NCBI GenBank assembly: GCA_020634035.1
Contig: JACKCM010000002.1
Coordinates: 620,001 to 684,000, forward strand
Length of the DNA: 64,000 nucleotides
From: Candidatus Obscuribacterales bacterium
GTDB lineage: Bacteria > Cyanobacteriota > Vampirovibrionia > Obscuribacterales > Obscuribacteraceae
Direction: 5' to 3'
Below the pieces are notes generated by a model. That model ran no database searches, had not been told where the DNA came from, and worked only from the letters and a program-made list of their open reading frames with translations. Below, piece by piece: positions 52,329 through 60,479 of this stretch. How positions within the stretch are numbered: position 1 is the first letter of the stretch; the number at the start of each line of letters is the position of its first letter. Both the position numbers and the translations under genes were made by a program.

Positions 52329-52799
52329 ATGGAACAACCCAAATGGATGCTGACTGTACACTGCCGGATAGTCTCCGGCCTGTTCGACTACTTCTACGAC
52401 AGAGGCATGATTGAAAGGGCTTTGCCTTTAGGAGTCAAATGGGCTGAGCTGAGTGTTTTGATTGCCGGCGAGTATGCTCCATTCTCAACAAATGCCTATT
52501 CGAAAATTGCAGACATGCATTACGAACATGGTTTCATCGAGGCTGCCGAGTCTTTATACAAGAGGTCTCTTGAGTTGGCACAGTTCTCGATGAGACACGA
52601 CCATCCCGAGTTGGGAACGACTTACAATAATCTTGGTGCTGTTCTTGCACATTTGGGTAAACATGAAGAGGCTCTTGTTTGCTATGAGAAAGCCATGGTC
52701 GTAGCCGAGTCTAATCCAGGTTTTTTGGATCACGATATTGTAGAGACAATTTCGGCGAACATGGCTGCGTGTCGCCAACTTCTGGGTTATGCCCATTGA
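52329..52799 (+). CDS. Kinesin-light-chain-type TPR protein
   Basis: The 156-residue protein consists of about three 42-residue tetratricopeptide repeats (AYSKIADMHYEHGFIEAAES, LGTTYNNLGAVLAHLGKHEE). There is no signal peptide, so it is probably cytoplasmic. It lies 136 bases after the transposase-derived gene. TPRs bind other proteins; no partner is indicated. Confidence 0.75.
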   Translation: MEQPKWMLTVHCRIVSGLFDYFYDRGMIERALPLGVKWAELSVLIAGEYAPFSTNAYSKIADMHYEHGFIEAAESLYKRSLELAQFSMRHDHPELGTTYNNLGAVLAHLGKHEEALVCYEKAMVVAESNPGFLDHDIVETISANMAACRQLLGYAH

Positions 52800-52842
52800 G
52801 ATATTTGAATTTTTGAACTCAAGGTCAAGGACCGGCTCTCGA

Positions 52843-53189
52843 ATGCCCAAAGGCTTATTTTTACCTATCTGTAGTCTGTTTACTCTGGCTATTTCATTGA
52901 CTCAGCTAGAAATAGAAGCGTCAGGGATAGAGCAGGAAAAGCAAAAAGCTAATTCCTACAGCCGCTATGAAGAGCTTGCCAGAGCAGTCAATCCTTCTCT
53001 CAATACTTAAGCTGAGCGAACGATATAGCAATTCTAAGAGCATTGATAGCTACCCATCGGCTCTAGCGGGTGTTTGGGGTGGGAAGCTAAAACTCTATCG
53101 AGCTGAATTCACCGATCTCAAAAAACGACTCGACCCCCAGGAGGTAGAGAAGACTTCTCGGTGTCTCAAAGTGGGCAGGGAATGCAGCA
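52843..53189 (+). pseudogene. Frame-broken gene for a small secreted protein
   Basis: From the ATG at 52843 the sequence encodes a signal peptide (MPKGLFLPICSLFTLAISLT) and a short polar part that stops at 53010. In the +1 frame, from about 52967, a protein-like stretch follows (YPSALAGVWGGKLKLYRAEF, then TDLKKRLDPQEVEKTSRCLK) until it runs into the antisense end of the next gene. One indel would join them. I think this is a degraded gene, but two short independent genes cannot be excluded. Confidence 0.45.
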
Positions 53190-54059
53190 CTAATCGGAAG
53201 ATTCTTCCTGGTCGACCGGCTTCGTCTCTGATTCCAAATCTGGTTTTGATTTTGGTTCTGGTTCTGGTTTTGATTCTGATTCAGGCTCTGACTCTGACCT
53301 GGGCTTCTGCTCCGAATCGACCGGTGAAGCCGATCGCCAGGCCTGAGCCATGATAATGGACGAAAGAATCTGGGCGGTGAACATGGAGGTGGGCAGCAGA
53401 AATATTCCTATAATCGTTATGCAAGGAACAACGAAGAACATCAGTTGCAATCCTACCCCGATCATCCAGGCGCACAGGAAGTCTCCGGGAGCAAGCAGCA
53501 TACGCTTCATAACTTTGAAATAAGCGAAACCGGCAGGCATAGATTCTTCTTCTGCAAAATTAGCCATGAGAACGGCAAGAAAGAATGCCAGCCACGCACC
53601 GATCAGTTTGATACCAACCATAGTGCCACCGGCCCAGAGCACAAAATTAGGATCCATCGATTTGCTCGATTGGGCCAAAATGCCGCCTATCATGCAGAAC
53701 ATGGAGAAGGTCATCAGAAGAAATCCGAATAGCACCATTATTGCAATCCAGCTCATCCCCGACACAAACAGATCGAACCAGTCGTCCCACGGCGGCATCG
53801 GACCATTCTCATCTTTTATGTAAGCCCGCAATGTCCTCAGGGCATAGCCCTGCACCATAGCGAGCAAGCAGACGCTAACGGGAAAGAGAAGCGGATTGAC
53901 GCAGAAAAGAGCCAGCGCCAGTGCATTGAAGATGCCACCAATCCCTGTCTTGACTGTCCAGTCCTGATTTTGATTCCTGAAAAATCCAGCTAATGCCGAA
54001 TCCGGGTCTAGCCCGCTATTGCGAATTGCCACCGCGCTCTTCTGAAGATTGCTCATCAC
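53190..54059 (-). CDS. DUF4013-like membrane protein with acidic Pro-rich tail
   Basis: The 289-residue protein has about six membrane helices. The segment QGYALRTLRAYIKDENGPMP, then PWDDWFDLFVSGM, matches the conserved region of DUF4013, a family of unknown function. Residues 250-289 form a Ser/Glu/Pro/Lys dipeptide-like tail, encoded by degenerate 6-base units, and probably lie in the cytoplasm. The start overlaps the surE stop by 4 bases, implying coupling. Confidence 0.82.
   Translation of the reverse strand: MMSNLQKSAVAIRNSGLDPDSALAGFFRNQNQDWTVKTGIGGIFNALALALFCVNPLLFPVSVCLLAMVQGYALRTLRAYIKDENGPMPPWDDWFDLFVSGMSWIAIMVLFGFLLMTFSMFCMIGGILAQSSKSMDPNFVLWAGGTMVGIKLIGAWLAFFLAVLMANFAEEESMPAGFAYFKVMKRMLLAPGDFLCAWMIGVGLQLMFFVVPCITIIGIFLLPTSMFTAQILSSIIMAQAWRSASPVDSEQKPRSESEPESESKPEPEPKSKPDLESETKPVDQEESSD
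53218..53312 (-). repeat. Degenerate 6-base repeat in DUF4013 gene tail
   Basis: On the minus strand, units like AGAACC/AAAACC/AGAATC follow each other and encode alternating Glu/Lys/Asp with Ser/Pro. Units vary, so this is an older expansion than the perfect GAAGGA repeat at 51.9 kb. Confidence 0.7.
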
Positions 54060-54862
54060 TTTGTCCTGGCTTTGTCTTCGCCGGTTACGATCTGTCCGAG
54101 CTTATCGAATCCTTTCAATGTCTCCATCGCTTCGCGGTCAGTCATCTGAAAAGATACCGGTGTGATTGACACGCGGTTATGATGCACAGCCCAGGCGTCA
54201 CTCGTCTCTTTCTCACCCTCTTTTATGGCATGACCGGCCAGCCAGTAATAATCATTGCCACGCGGGTCATGCCGATGTTCGAACCAGTCGTTGTATTGCC
54301 TGATTCCAAGTTCGGTTATCGATACCCCTTCGAATTCTTCGAAATCGATGCTCGGGATGTTTATGTTGACCAGGATTTTAGGCGAGAGACTGATCGGGTC
54401 ATAACAATTGAGAAAGCGCGCCATGAATTCGGCAGCGGCGGCAAATTTTGGCGGCTGCCCTTCTCTGACCATACTCACCGCCATGCTGCGTATGCCTGAG
54501 AAGGTCCCTTCCATGGCCGCAGCCACGGTTCCCGAATAAAGAATTTCAGAGCCCATATTCGATCCATTGTTAATACCGGCTATAACCAGATCCGGCTCGG
54601 TCTTCAAGAGTACGCTGATGGCTAGTTTGACAGAGTCGCTGGGGGTGCCGGTGGTGCACCATGCTTTTACGACATCCGCTTCCATGTCGACTTCCTGGAC
54701 TCGTAAAGGTTTGTGTAATGTGAGGGAATGTCCCGTGGCGCTACGCTCCCGATCCGGTGCAACCACATAGACTTCGTACTTCTTCTCCTCGGAAAGGCGC
54801 TTCGCCAGTGCTCTTATGCCTGGTGCGAATATGCCGTCATCATTTGCAATAAGGATTTTCAA
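54056..54862 (-). CDS. surE: 5'/3'-nucleotidase SurE
   Basis: The 268-residue phosphatase removes phosphate from nucleoside monophosphates and short polyphosphates. The metal-binding start is MKILIANDDGIFAPGI with Asp8-Asp9. The conserved GTPSDSVKLA and AGINNGSNMGSEILYSGTVA follow, and the third metal ligand region is PPKFAAAAEFMA onward. It is the first gene of a pair with the DUF4013 membrane protein. Confidence 0.95.
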   Translation of the reverse strand: MKILIANDDGIFAPGIRALAKRLSEEKKYEVYVVAPDRERSATGHSLTLHKPLRVQEVDMEADVVKAWCTTGTPSDSVKLAISVLLKTEPDLVIAGINNGSNMGSEILYSGTVAAAMEGTFSGIRSMAVSMVREGQPPKFAAAAEFMARFLNCYDPISLSPKILVNINIPSIDFEEFEGVSITELGIRQYNDWFEHRHDPRGNDYYWLAGHAIKEGEKETSDAWAVHHNRVSITPVSFQMTDREAMETLKGFDKLGQIVTGEDKARTK

Positions 54863-55002
54863 GACCTGTCTCCGCCGGATACTGGGGGTGTGAATCTGAA
54901 TTGTACACGTAGATAATTGTTTTCAGGTTGCTAACAGGTAATCAAGCAAGTAGTATTTCATTCTACTGGGTTAGTGTAAGCATAAATTAATTGGAGGCCT
55001 TC

Positions 55003-56145
55003 ATGATTGACTCGGTTTTTGAGAGAGCCGGCGAATCATTTCTGAATGTAATTCAGCAGGCCATGGCTGAGTGCCTGAACACCGGGCACAGGTATGTCTG
55101 TACCGAACATCTCTTGACCGCCCTGGCTGTCGACGAAGATACCGTTGCCGGAGTCGTCCTGGCCAGCATGAAGCTGGATGCCGACAGTATTCGTCAAGAG
55201 GTCGACCGTCAGTTCCGGGATCAAGTCGAGTCAGAGTTACTTTACACAGATAGACCCGATGTGGTCGAGAGCGGCTTCCCTTCCCCGGCGGTGCCGTTGC
55301 AGTCCGTCGATCATCCCATAGGCTTCAGCGATCTGGTGGTCCAAGCCCTGATTCGCTCTTTCGATTATTCTCTCTTCTTCGGTCAGCCGGACATCGAGCC
55401 TGTTCATCTGCTTCTTGCTTTGATAGATCTGCCTGATGCCACCTCTACCAAGCTATTTGATGACCTCAGCGCCAATCTGACCTTCCTGCGTAGGGAAATT
55501 CTTCACATGATGGCGGCAGAACTGAGCGTTTATCGCGAACTCCCCGGTATGCGCAATTCCATGGTCTCCGGATTGAAAGAGTTGATAGACCGCTCCTACA
55601 CTTCGGTGCGCTCCCTGCAAGCCCTTGCCCATCGCAGCGGTTTGAGAATCAACAACCTTCCGGGACGGGCCGAAATAGTGCATCGTGTCTGTGTCGCTTA
55701 TTTCTCCGACTTCCTCTGGTCCCAGGTCGCTTTTCGTCGCTATCTCCTCGAGGAGTCCATCGACATGCTCACCGACCGGAGCGGCCCCCTCGATCAGGAG
55801 TTGCTAGCTTCCATAGTCTCTTCTGCTGCCCAGCATATTAGAGAAGAAGTTCGATCCGCTATCGAGTATGTTTTCTCGAACGAGTATCGTCTTTTCGATC
55901 AGATGATGGATGAAGCTGAGTACGACGAAATAGGGACGGTTATCGAAGACCTCTGGTGGACCCAGGGTGAAGAAATAGCCCTTCATGAGCTGTTCATAGA
56001 AGCGATGGATGATCACCGAAAGCAACAGATGCTCGGGTTGCAGAAGCGTCGTATCGAGATCACCCAGCGTCTGGGTGAGCTGAAAGAGAGATTGAAAGTA
56101 ACTGTCAAAGATTGCTTCGAAAAGCGCTCGGTAAGCCAGAGCTGA
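55003..56145 (+). CDS. Clp N-domain protein without an ATPase module
   Basis: The 380-residue protein has two Clp-repeat (ClpA/B/C N-terminal) units. The first is at about 8-60 (NVIQQAMAECLNTGHRYVCT, then EHLLTALAVDED). The second is at about 105-150 (LVVQALIRSFDYSLFFGQPD, then IEPVHLLLALIDLPDA). Residues 180-380 are helical and unrecognised, ending in a coiled-coil-like segment. No Walker motifs are present, so it cannot unfold proteins itself. It may bind substrates or adaptors. The TTG at 54991 begins in the ribosome site GGAGG of the ATG at 55003, so I choose the latter. Confidence 0.82.
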   Translation: MIDSVFERAGESFLNVIQQAMAECLNTGHRYVCTEHLLTALAVDEDTVAGVVLASMKLDADSIRQEVDRQFRDQVESELLYTDRPDVVESGFPSPAVPLQSVDHPIGFSDLVVQALIRSFDYSLFFGQPDIEPVHLLLALIDLPDATSTKLFDDLSANLTFLRREILHMMAAELSVYRELPGMRNSMVSGLKELIDRSYTSVRSLQALAHRSGLRINNLPGRAEIVHRVCVAYFSDFLWSQVAFRRYLLEESIDMLTDRSGPLDQELLASIVSSAAQHIREEVRSAIEYVFSNEYRLFDQMMDEAEYDEIGTVIEDLWWTQGEEIALHELFIEAMDDHRKQQMLGLQKRRIEITQRLGELKERLKVTVKDCFEKRSVSQS

Positions 56146-56218
56146 AGCTTTCTGTCAGCACTCGCCAGTCTTAATCGCGAACGATCTGGATCTTTTTTAG
56201 AACCGTATTCGGTGCCTC

Positions 56219-56680
56219 TTACTTGAGGGTAAAGGGGCAGATCTGGCAGAACGCCTTGGCAAAGTCTATAACTTCGCCGTTGATATCGACCCGCTTCTGC
56301 ACGCTGCACCTCAAGGTGTTGCCGCACTGAGGACAGGCCAGATCTCGCATACCGGATAAGATCGAATCGGTAAGAGAAGTGTTAATCTCTACGGACATCG
56401 ACGCGTAAGAAGGGTGAGAGGAATCCGCCGGTCTGTATTCCACCTCTTTCAAAAGATTAGGGTCTATATAAAGCGCTTTGGCGATGATCTGTCTTTCTGC
56501 CGCAGATAACCAGGTTTCAAGACCCGATTCGATATCGTCTATTCTCTCTTCGGTCATGCGCACTGCCTGAGCCAGCTCTTTTTTCGAAAGATTGCGGAAC
56601 TGTCTTAACTGATTCAACCTGCTTGCCAGAGTCGATTCGAGGACCAGGTCACTGGGGATGGGACTGCGCGTTCTTGCCAT
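56219..56680 (-). CDS. XRE-type regulator with C-terminal zinc ribbon
   Basis: This 153-residue protein has a helix-turn-helix at about 20-72 (RLNQLRQFRNLSKKELAQAV, then RMTEERIDDIESGLETW) of the Cro/CI type. A C-terminal four-Cys module (CPQCGNTLRC ... FCQICPF) could bind zinc. The frame stays open to 56779, but the ATG at 56680 gives a compact protein. It diverges from the GGDEF/kinase fusion operon and converges on the Clp-N gene, so control of one or both is plausible. Confidence 0.78.
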   Translation of the reverse strand: MARTRSPIPSDLVLESTLASRLNQLRQFRNLSKKELAQAVRMTEERIDDIESGLETWLSAAERQIIAKALYIDPNLLKEVEYRPADSSHPSYASMSVEINTSLTDSILSGMRDLACPQCGNTLRCSVQKRVDINGEVIDFAKAFCQICPFTLK

Positions 56681-56764
56681 GGGTATGTCGCTCTTATATA
56701 CAGGCTTGGAGGTCGATTTTTGATTGTAGCAGAGGTCCCCGAGTTTTGAGGATCTTTTAGAATC

Positions 56765-58312
56765 TTGTCTAGATGGCATAATCTAAATAGAGCCCATGAT
56801 AAGAGTTCAGTTGAGAATCCCTTTAGTCGGTCAAGAAATAGAGATTTGACAGCGTTCCCAGATCCGGAGCAGAATCCGGATACCGAAGCAGAGAAAAAAA
56901 CAGACGAAGCCCGGGATGAAGAAAGGGGCTTTGTTCTGGAGCGCAGGCGTTATCTTGCTCCGGAAAACAACCATGATCTAGATTCGATTGTCACATCGAG
57001 TCTGAAGCGCTTCCAGAAACACATAGCTTCTGCCATCAAAGCAAGTTCTAAGAACAACCGGGAATTTTCCCTGGCTAGAATCGATGTTCTCGAGATCGAG
57101 AGCCTGGCGGAGACCTCCGAAATCAATCTGGCTAAAGGTCTCGATTCTCATTGCAAGGCTGAAATATGTCGGATGCTACGCAAATCCGATCGCCTGTTTT
57201 CGAATATGCTCGGTGAATATTTGATTTTGATGCCGAATACCCCAGAGGCTTTCTGTCGCAAGGCCGTGGCGCGAATTGTCGAACTTCTCGCCGACACGGA
57301 CTTTGAAGCAGGACCTTTTACTCTCCATCCCAGTTGCAAGTTAACCGTTGTAGGCTCTCAAAATGAGGGGCACGGCGATGTGAGCGGCATCCTGTCTGCT
57401 TTAGGCTTTCGCTCTGATCCGGATACTCCGGTGAAAGAGAGCGGCTCCGATGAGAACGGCAAGCTCTTCAGGGGCGCTTTATCTGATTGGATGGCTCGCT
57501 ATCAATTTGGCGACCAGAGAGAACACTGGCGTTCGGTGGAGTCCAGCAATCTCGATCTGGAGCTGGTTGTCGGACGCGACGCCTGGGCTCCTGACCGAAT
57601 CGTGGCGCTTCGAACTCTCTATGATCCGGAAGGAAAGCTTGAATTGAGCCCCCAGACGAAGCTCGCCCTGGTACGCTTTCTCAGGCAGGTCCAGGGTCTG
57701 GGCAGCAGCAGTGTGAGGGGCTCCGAACTGCTGGATTTTCATATAGCGGACAACAGGCTCTATCTGGTCAATGTGGTGCCCTCTTTCATAGAATGTCTCA
57801 GCCTGGAGCCACTGCCTTACATCGCTCAGCTTGCGGCTTCTGCCACCGAGACCTATTCGATAAGGCATGTGCTCTTCAAATTATGTGGCGCCATCGCCTA
57901 TCTCAAGTCTCTGGTTCCTCCCATCACCCTGGACAGATTCTCCAATTTAATCTTGCTCGTGGCAGAGCCCACCGAGCCCGAGGGCGTCTATCTTCTCAAT
58001 CACGAACTATGTCCCCTGGTGGAGATCATTCGAGAGGGCGACCGTCCCTACAGAGCTGGCGACAGTGGGGAGAGGATTCATCCAGCAACTGTTGTCGACT
58101 TCCTCAACTATGTGAAACGGTTGAGTACTTCCGGCAATCTTCAAAATTGCAATGAAGCCAGAGAACTCGCCAAAGAGGTGGAGGCGATTCTCAGTAAGGA
58201 GGGCGAGAGCGATTCGCCCGCTTTGCACAAGGACGGCTTGCACGGCTATAATACTTTCTCAAAGCTGAAAGACCTATTCAAGGACCGGAGCACGGTCGAC
58301 GCCCAGGGTTAA
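56765..58312 (+). CDS. Degenerate GGDEF domain fused to degenerate Ser/Thr kinase
   Basis: This is a 515-residue protein. Residues about 98-178 follow the GGDEF fold (FSLARIDVLEIESLAE ... MLRKSDRLFSNMLGEYLILM), but the signature GGDEF reads MLGEY, so diguanylate synthesis is unlikely. Residues about 263-470 follow a bacterial Ser/Thr kinase. IVALRTL replaces the VALK lysine by Arg283. VRFLRQVQGLGSSSVRGSEL matches the alpha-C region, and LFKLCGAIAYLKSLVPPITL the catalytic loop approach. HRD reads TLD and DFG reads NHE. Both halves look like pseudoenzymes, suggesting a binding or scaffold role. The start is TTG. The stop is followed at once by the NurA-domain gene. Confidence 0.68.
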   Translation: MSRWHNLNRAHDKSSVENPFSRSRNRDLTAFPDPEQNPDTEAEKKTDEARDEERGFVLERRRYLAPENNHDLDSIVTSSLKRFQKHIASAIKASSKNNREFSLARIDVLEIESLAETSEINLAKGLDSHCKAEICRMLRKSDRLFSNMLGEYLILMPNTPEAFCRKAVARIVELLADTDFEAGPFTLHPSCKLTVVGSQNEGHGDVSGILSALGFRSDPDTPVKESGSDENGKLFRGALSDWMARYQFGDQREHWRSVESSNLDLELVVGRDAWAPDRIVALRTLYDPEGKLELSPQTKLALVRFLRQVQGLGSSSVRGSELLDFHIADNRLYLVNVVPSFIECLSLEPLPYIAQLAASATETYSIRHVLFKLCGAIAYLKSLVPPITLDRFSNLILLVAEPTEPEGVYLLNHELCPLVEIIREGDRPYRAGDSGERIHPATVVDFLNYVKRLSTSGNLQNCNEARELAKEVEAILSKEGESDSPALHKDGLHGYNTFSKLKDLFKDRSTVDAQG

Positions 58313-59500
58313 ATGCTCGATTTCTCAAAATTGCTGACCCAGATAGTGGAGGTCGGAGTCGATTCTCTCAAAGAAGAGAACGATAGACCTGTGCTGGAGA
58401 ATGCTCTTGGCGCTTTCGACGAAGCGGCTATGAACCAGGATGCTTTTATAGAGTCCATGGTCAGGAACGCTGCCCAGGTGCTCTGGCCTGTGGCGGACTG
58501 TCTCAGTCCTTTTGCCGAGATCCGTGACATCGACAGGGGACCGGATCGATACACTGTGGTCGCGGTGGATGGCTCCCAGATCATGCCGAGTCACCATGAA
58601 GTCCATAGCTGCTACCTTCTCAATGCTGGCTCAGCTCTGATTTCCTACGGCGAAAAGCACCTGCCTGAGCTGGAGAGCAGTCCTCAGCTTTATCATCGTC
58701 CGGAGGATCTCTATCCTCTGGTAGACCGGCGCAGGATTCATATCGATGAGCTCTATGTATCTCTGGAGAGAACTGTGTATGAGCTGGAGATCCTGGCAAG
58801 TAAATCTATTGCAGCCGCTGAGCGTGGTCTGCCGGTACTTGCCTTATTCGATGGTTCAATCATTCCCTGGTCTCTCGATAAAATGAACGACGGCTATCAA
58901 GAGAGTTTCATAGAGCGCATAGAATCACCGCTGAAACGACTGAAGGAGAGACGAATTCCTCTGATTGGCTACATCTCGCATAGCAGAAGTTCTGACGTGG
59001 TCAATATGCTGCGTACCTTTATATGTCCTTATGATCTCAGCGATTGTAAAAGCCATTGTGGTCATCTCAATGAAGAAGACTTTCCCTGTTCGCGGATCTG
59101 GCCCCTTACCGATAGAGCCCTTTATGGCGGCCGGCTCGCCCTCAATCAGATCTCTTCACTTTTTCAATCCAGCACCAAAACTGCCAGGCTAGTGGACACT
59201 GACTGCCAGGCTTGTTTTCTCTATGCTCGTTTTGAAAGCGAGGTGGCTCGACTGGAGATGCCGCAATATCTGAGCGAAGACGAAGAGCTTTTTCGTTTTG
59301 CCGTGGCGGCTGTGCGCTCCCAGGTAGAAAAAGGCATGGGCTATCCGGTCTCACTGGCTGAAGCGCATCATCTGGCTGTCATAAAGGGCGGCGACCGAGA
59401 TCGATTTTTCGATTTGATTACCCGTCATCTTGTCGGACTGGGTGGTAGACCGGTCAAATTGAGCCCGAAAGAGCGCAACAAGCGCATGGGATTCGTCTGA
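58313..59500 (+). CDS. nurA: NurA-domain nuclease
   Basis: The 395-residue protein matches the NurA family of 5'-3' nucleases acting in double-strand break end processing, normally with the HerA translocase. The first metal-binding segment is YTVVAVDGSQIMPS near 80. A second is LPVLALFDGSIIPW near 180, and PLIGYISHSRSSDVVNML follows. The domain ends with FRFAVAAVRSQVEKGMGYPV and then SLAEAHHLAVIKGGDR. No herA gene lies within the window. Its ATG follows the stop of the pseudoenzyme fusion without a gap, so the two are surely cotranscribed. Confidence 0.85.
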   Translation: MLDFSKLLTQIVEVGVDSLKEENDRPVLENALGAFDEAAMNQDAFIESMVRNAAQVLWPVADCLSPFAEIRDIDRGPDRYTVVAVDGSQIMPSHHEVHSCYLLNAGSALISYGEKHLPELESSPQLYHRPEDLYPLVDRRRIHIDELYVSLERTVYELEILASKSIAAAERGLPVLALFDGSIIPWSLDKMNDGYQESFIERIESPLKRLKERRIPLIGYISHSRSSDVVNMLRTFICPYDLSDCKSHCGHLNEEDFPCSRIWPLTDRALYGGRLALNQISSLFQSSTKTARLVDTDCQACFLYARFESEVARLEMPQYLSEDEELFRFAVAAVRSQVEKGMGYPVSLAEAHHLAVIKGGDRDRFFDLITRHLVGLGGRPVKLSPKERNKRMGFV

Positions 59501-59645
59501 AATATCTAAAGAAACTGCTTCGTATTTTCCCCATTTATTTCCGGTGTGGTTGAAGTAAAGTCTTGTCAATAGAAACCGTCAACTCCTCCAAAAAACGGTT
59601 TCATGGCAGAAGCAACGGACTGGCTTTATCTGAGGGACGATCATA

Positions 59646-60377
59646 GTGTTTGACAAGTTTAAGTATGTTTGGAAGAGATTTACCGCCAAAGTCGACGGCA
59701 ACCTGGCTAAGGACGAATGCACCGACTGGAACGACCTTGACCGTGCCCGGGAGCGCCTGGCTCGACTGAAAAGTCGCAACGGTTCCTCCACCACCACCGG
59801 CAGCTATGACCTCGCCAGCGTTCGTAAGCGCATATCCCAGGAAGTGGAAACCGGCAATTGCAACACGATTCGCAAGCGTGACAGCCAGGCGATAAACAAA
59901 TGGTTCCGCGGTGACGAAATCACCGATTCCGGCTCTTTCGATACAGCGGAGTTGAACCGTCGTATCGTCGAGATGAGAAGAGTCGAGCAGGATGCCGACC
60001 CGGTCGTTCTCGATAGCTTCCCTGAGATGGAAGATACTTTTCTAGCCTTCAGCAAGCCTGAAGAAGACCTCTTCGATGATGATGAGCGCATTACCTTGAG
60101 CGGCGTCAACTATCAGGTCGATCCGATGGAAGAGCTGGAAGATGAATACACTCTGCCCGGTATTCCGATGTTTCACGATGAAGCGGCTGTTGCGGTCAAT
60201 GAACTTGATCTGGAAATAGCTGACAACCACATTGACTTTAGACCGGAGCGTGAAGCGGTTAAGCAGACCGGCTCCCACGATGTCGCCAAGCCCACCAAAG
60301 AGATTCTTGCCGGTCTTGAAACTAGATTGGCCCAGGGTAGAGGCAATAACAACTTCTGGGTCGACTCAGGCTATTAA
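59646..60377 (+). CDS. Acidic protein with three copies of a TGSxD motif
   Basis: The 243-residue, mainly polar protein has no signal peptide or membrane helix. A 13-residue motif occurs three times: TGSYDLASVRKRI (51-63), SGSFDTAELNRRI (95-107) and TGSHDVAKPTKEI (208-220). The middle part (120-200) is acidic. The rest looks largely unstructured. The start is GTG with GAGGGA upstream. It lies 145 bases after nurA and is followed by a strong terminator, so it may end the 56.8 kb operon. Function unknown; the motifs could be docking or phosphorylation sites. Confidence 0.7.
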   Translation: MFDKFKYVWKRFTAKVDGNLAKDECTDWNDLDRARERLARLKSRNGSSTTTGSYDLASVRKRISQEVETGNCNTIRKRDSQAINKWFRGDEITDSGSFDTAELNRRIVEMRRVEQDADPVVLDSFPEMEDTFLAFSKPEEDLFDDDERITLSGVNYQVDPMEELEDEYTLPGIPMFHDEAAVAVNELDLEIADNHIDFRPEREAVKQTGSHDVAKPTKEILAGLETRLAQGRGNNNFWVDSGY

Positions 60378-60420
60378 GCCCTAAAAATGATTTGAGAATA
60401 GAAATAGTAGTTTGTGTTCA

Positions 60421-60457
60421 GAGGCGGTATTGTATTCAATATCGCCTCTTTCGTTTT
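60421..60457 (+). terminator. Rho-independent terminator
   Basis: GAGGCGGTATTG (60421-60432) pairs with CAATATCGCCTC (60437-60448) over 12 bp with one G-T pair and a 4-base loop. TTTCGTTTT follows. It ends the unit of the TGSxD protein and shows that the next gene starts after it. Confidence 0.9.
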
Positions 60458-60479
60458 AGTAATAATCTGGTATAGACCT

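Noticed and set aside
53190..53353. Plus-strand frame rich in Leu/Ile/Val that continues from the broken gene
   Set aside because: It is the antisense of the Ser/Glu/Pro repeat tail of the DUF4013 gene; the hydrophobic run (LVLILVLVLVLILIQ) is an artefact of that repeat.
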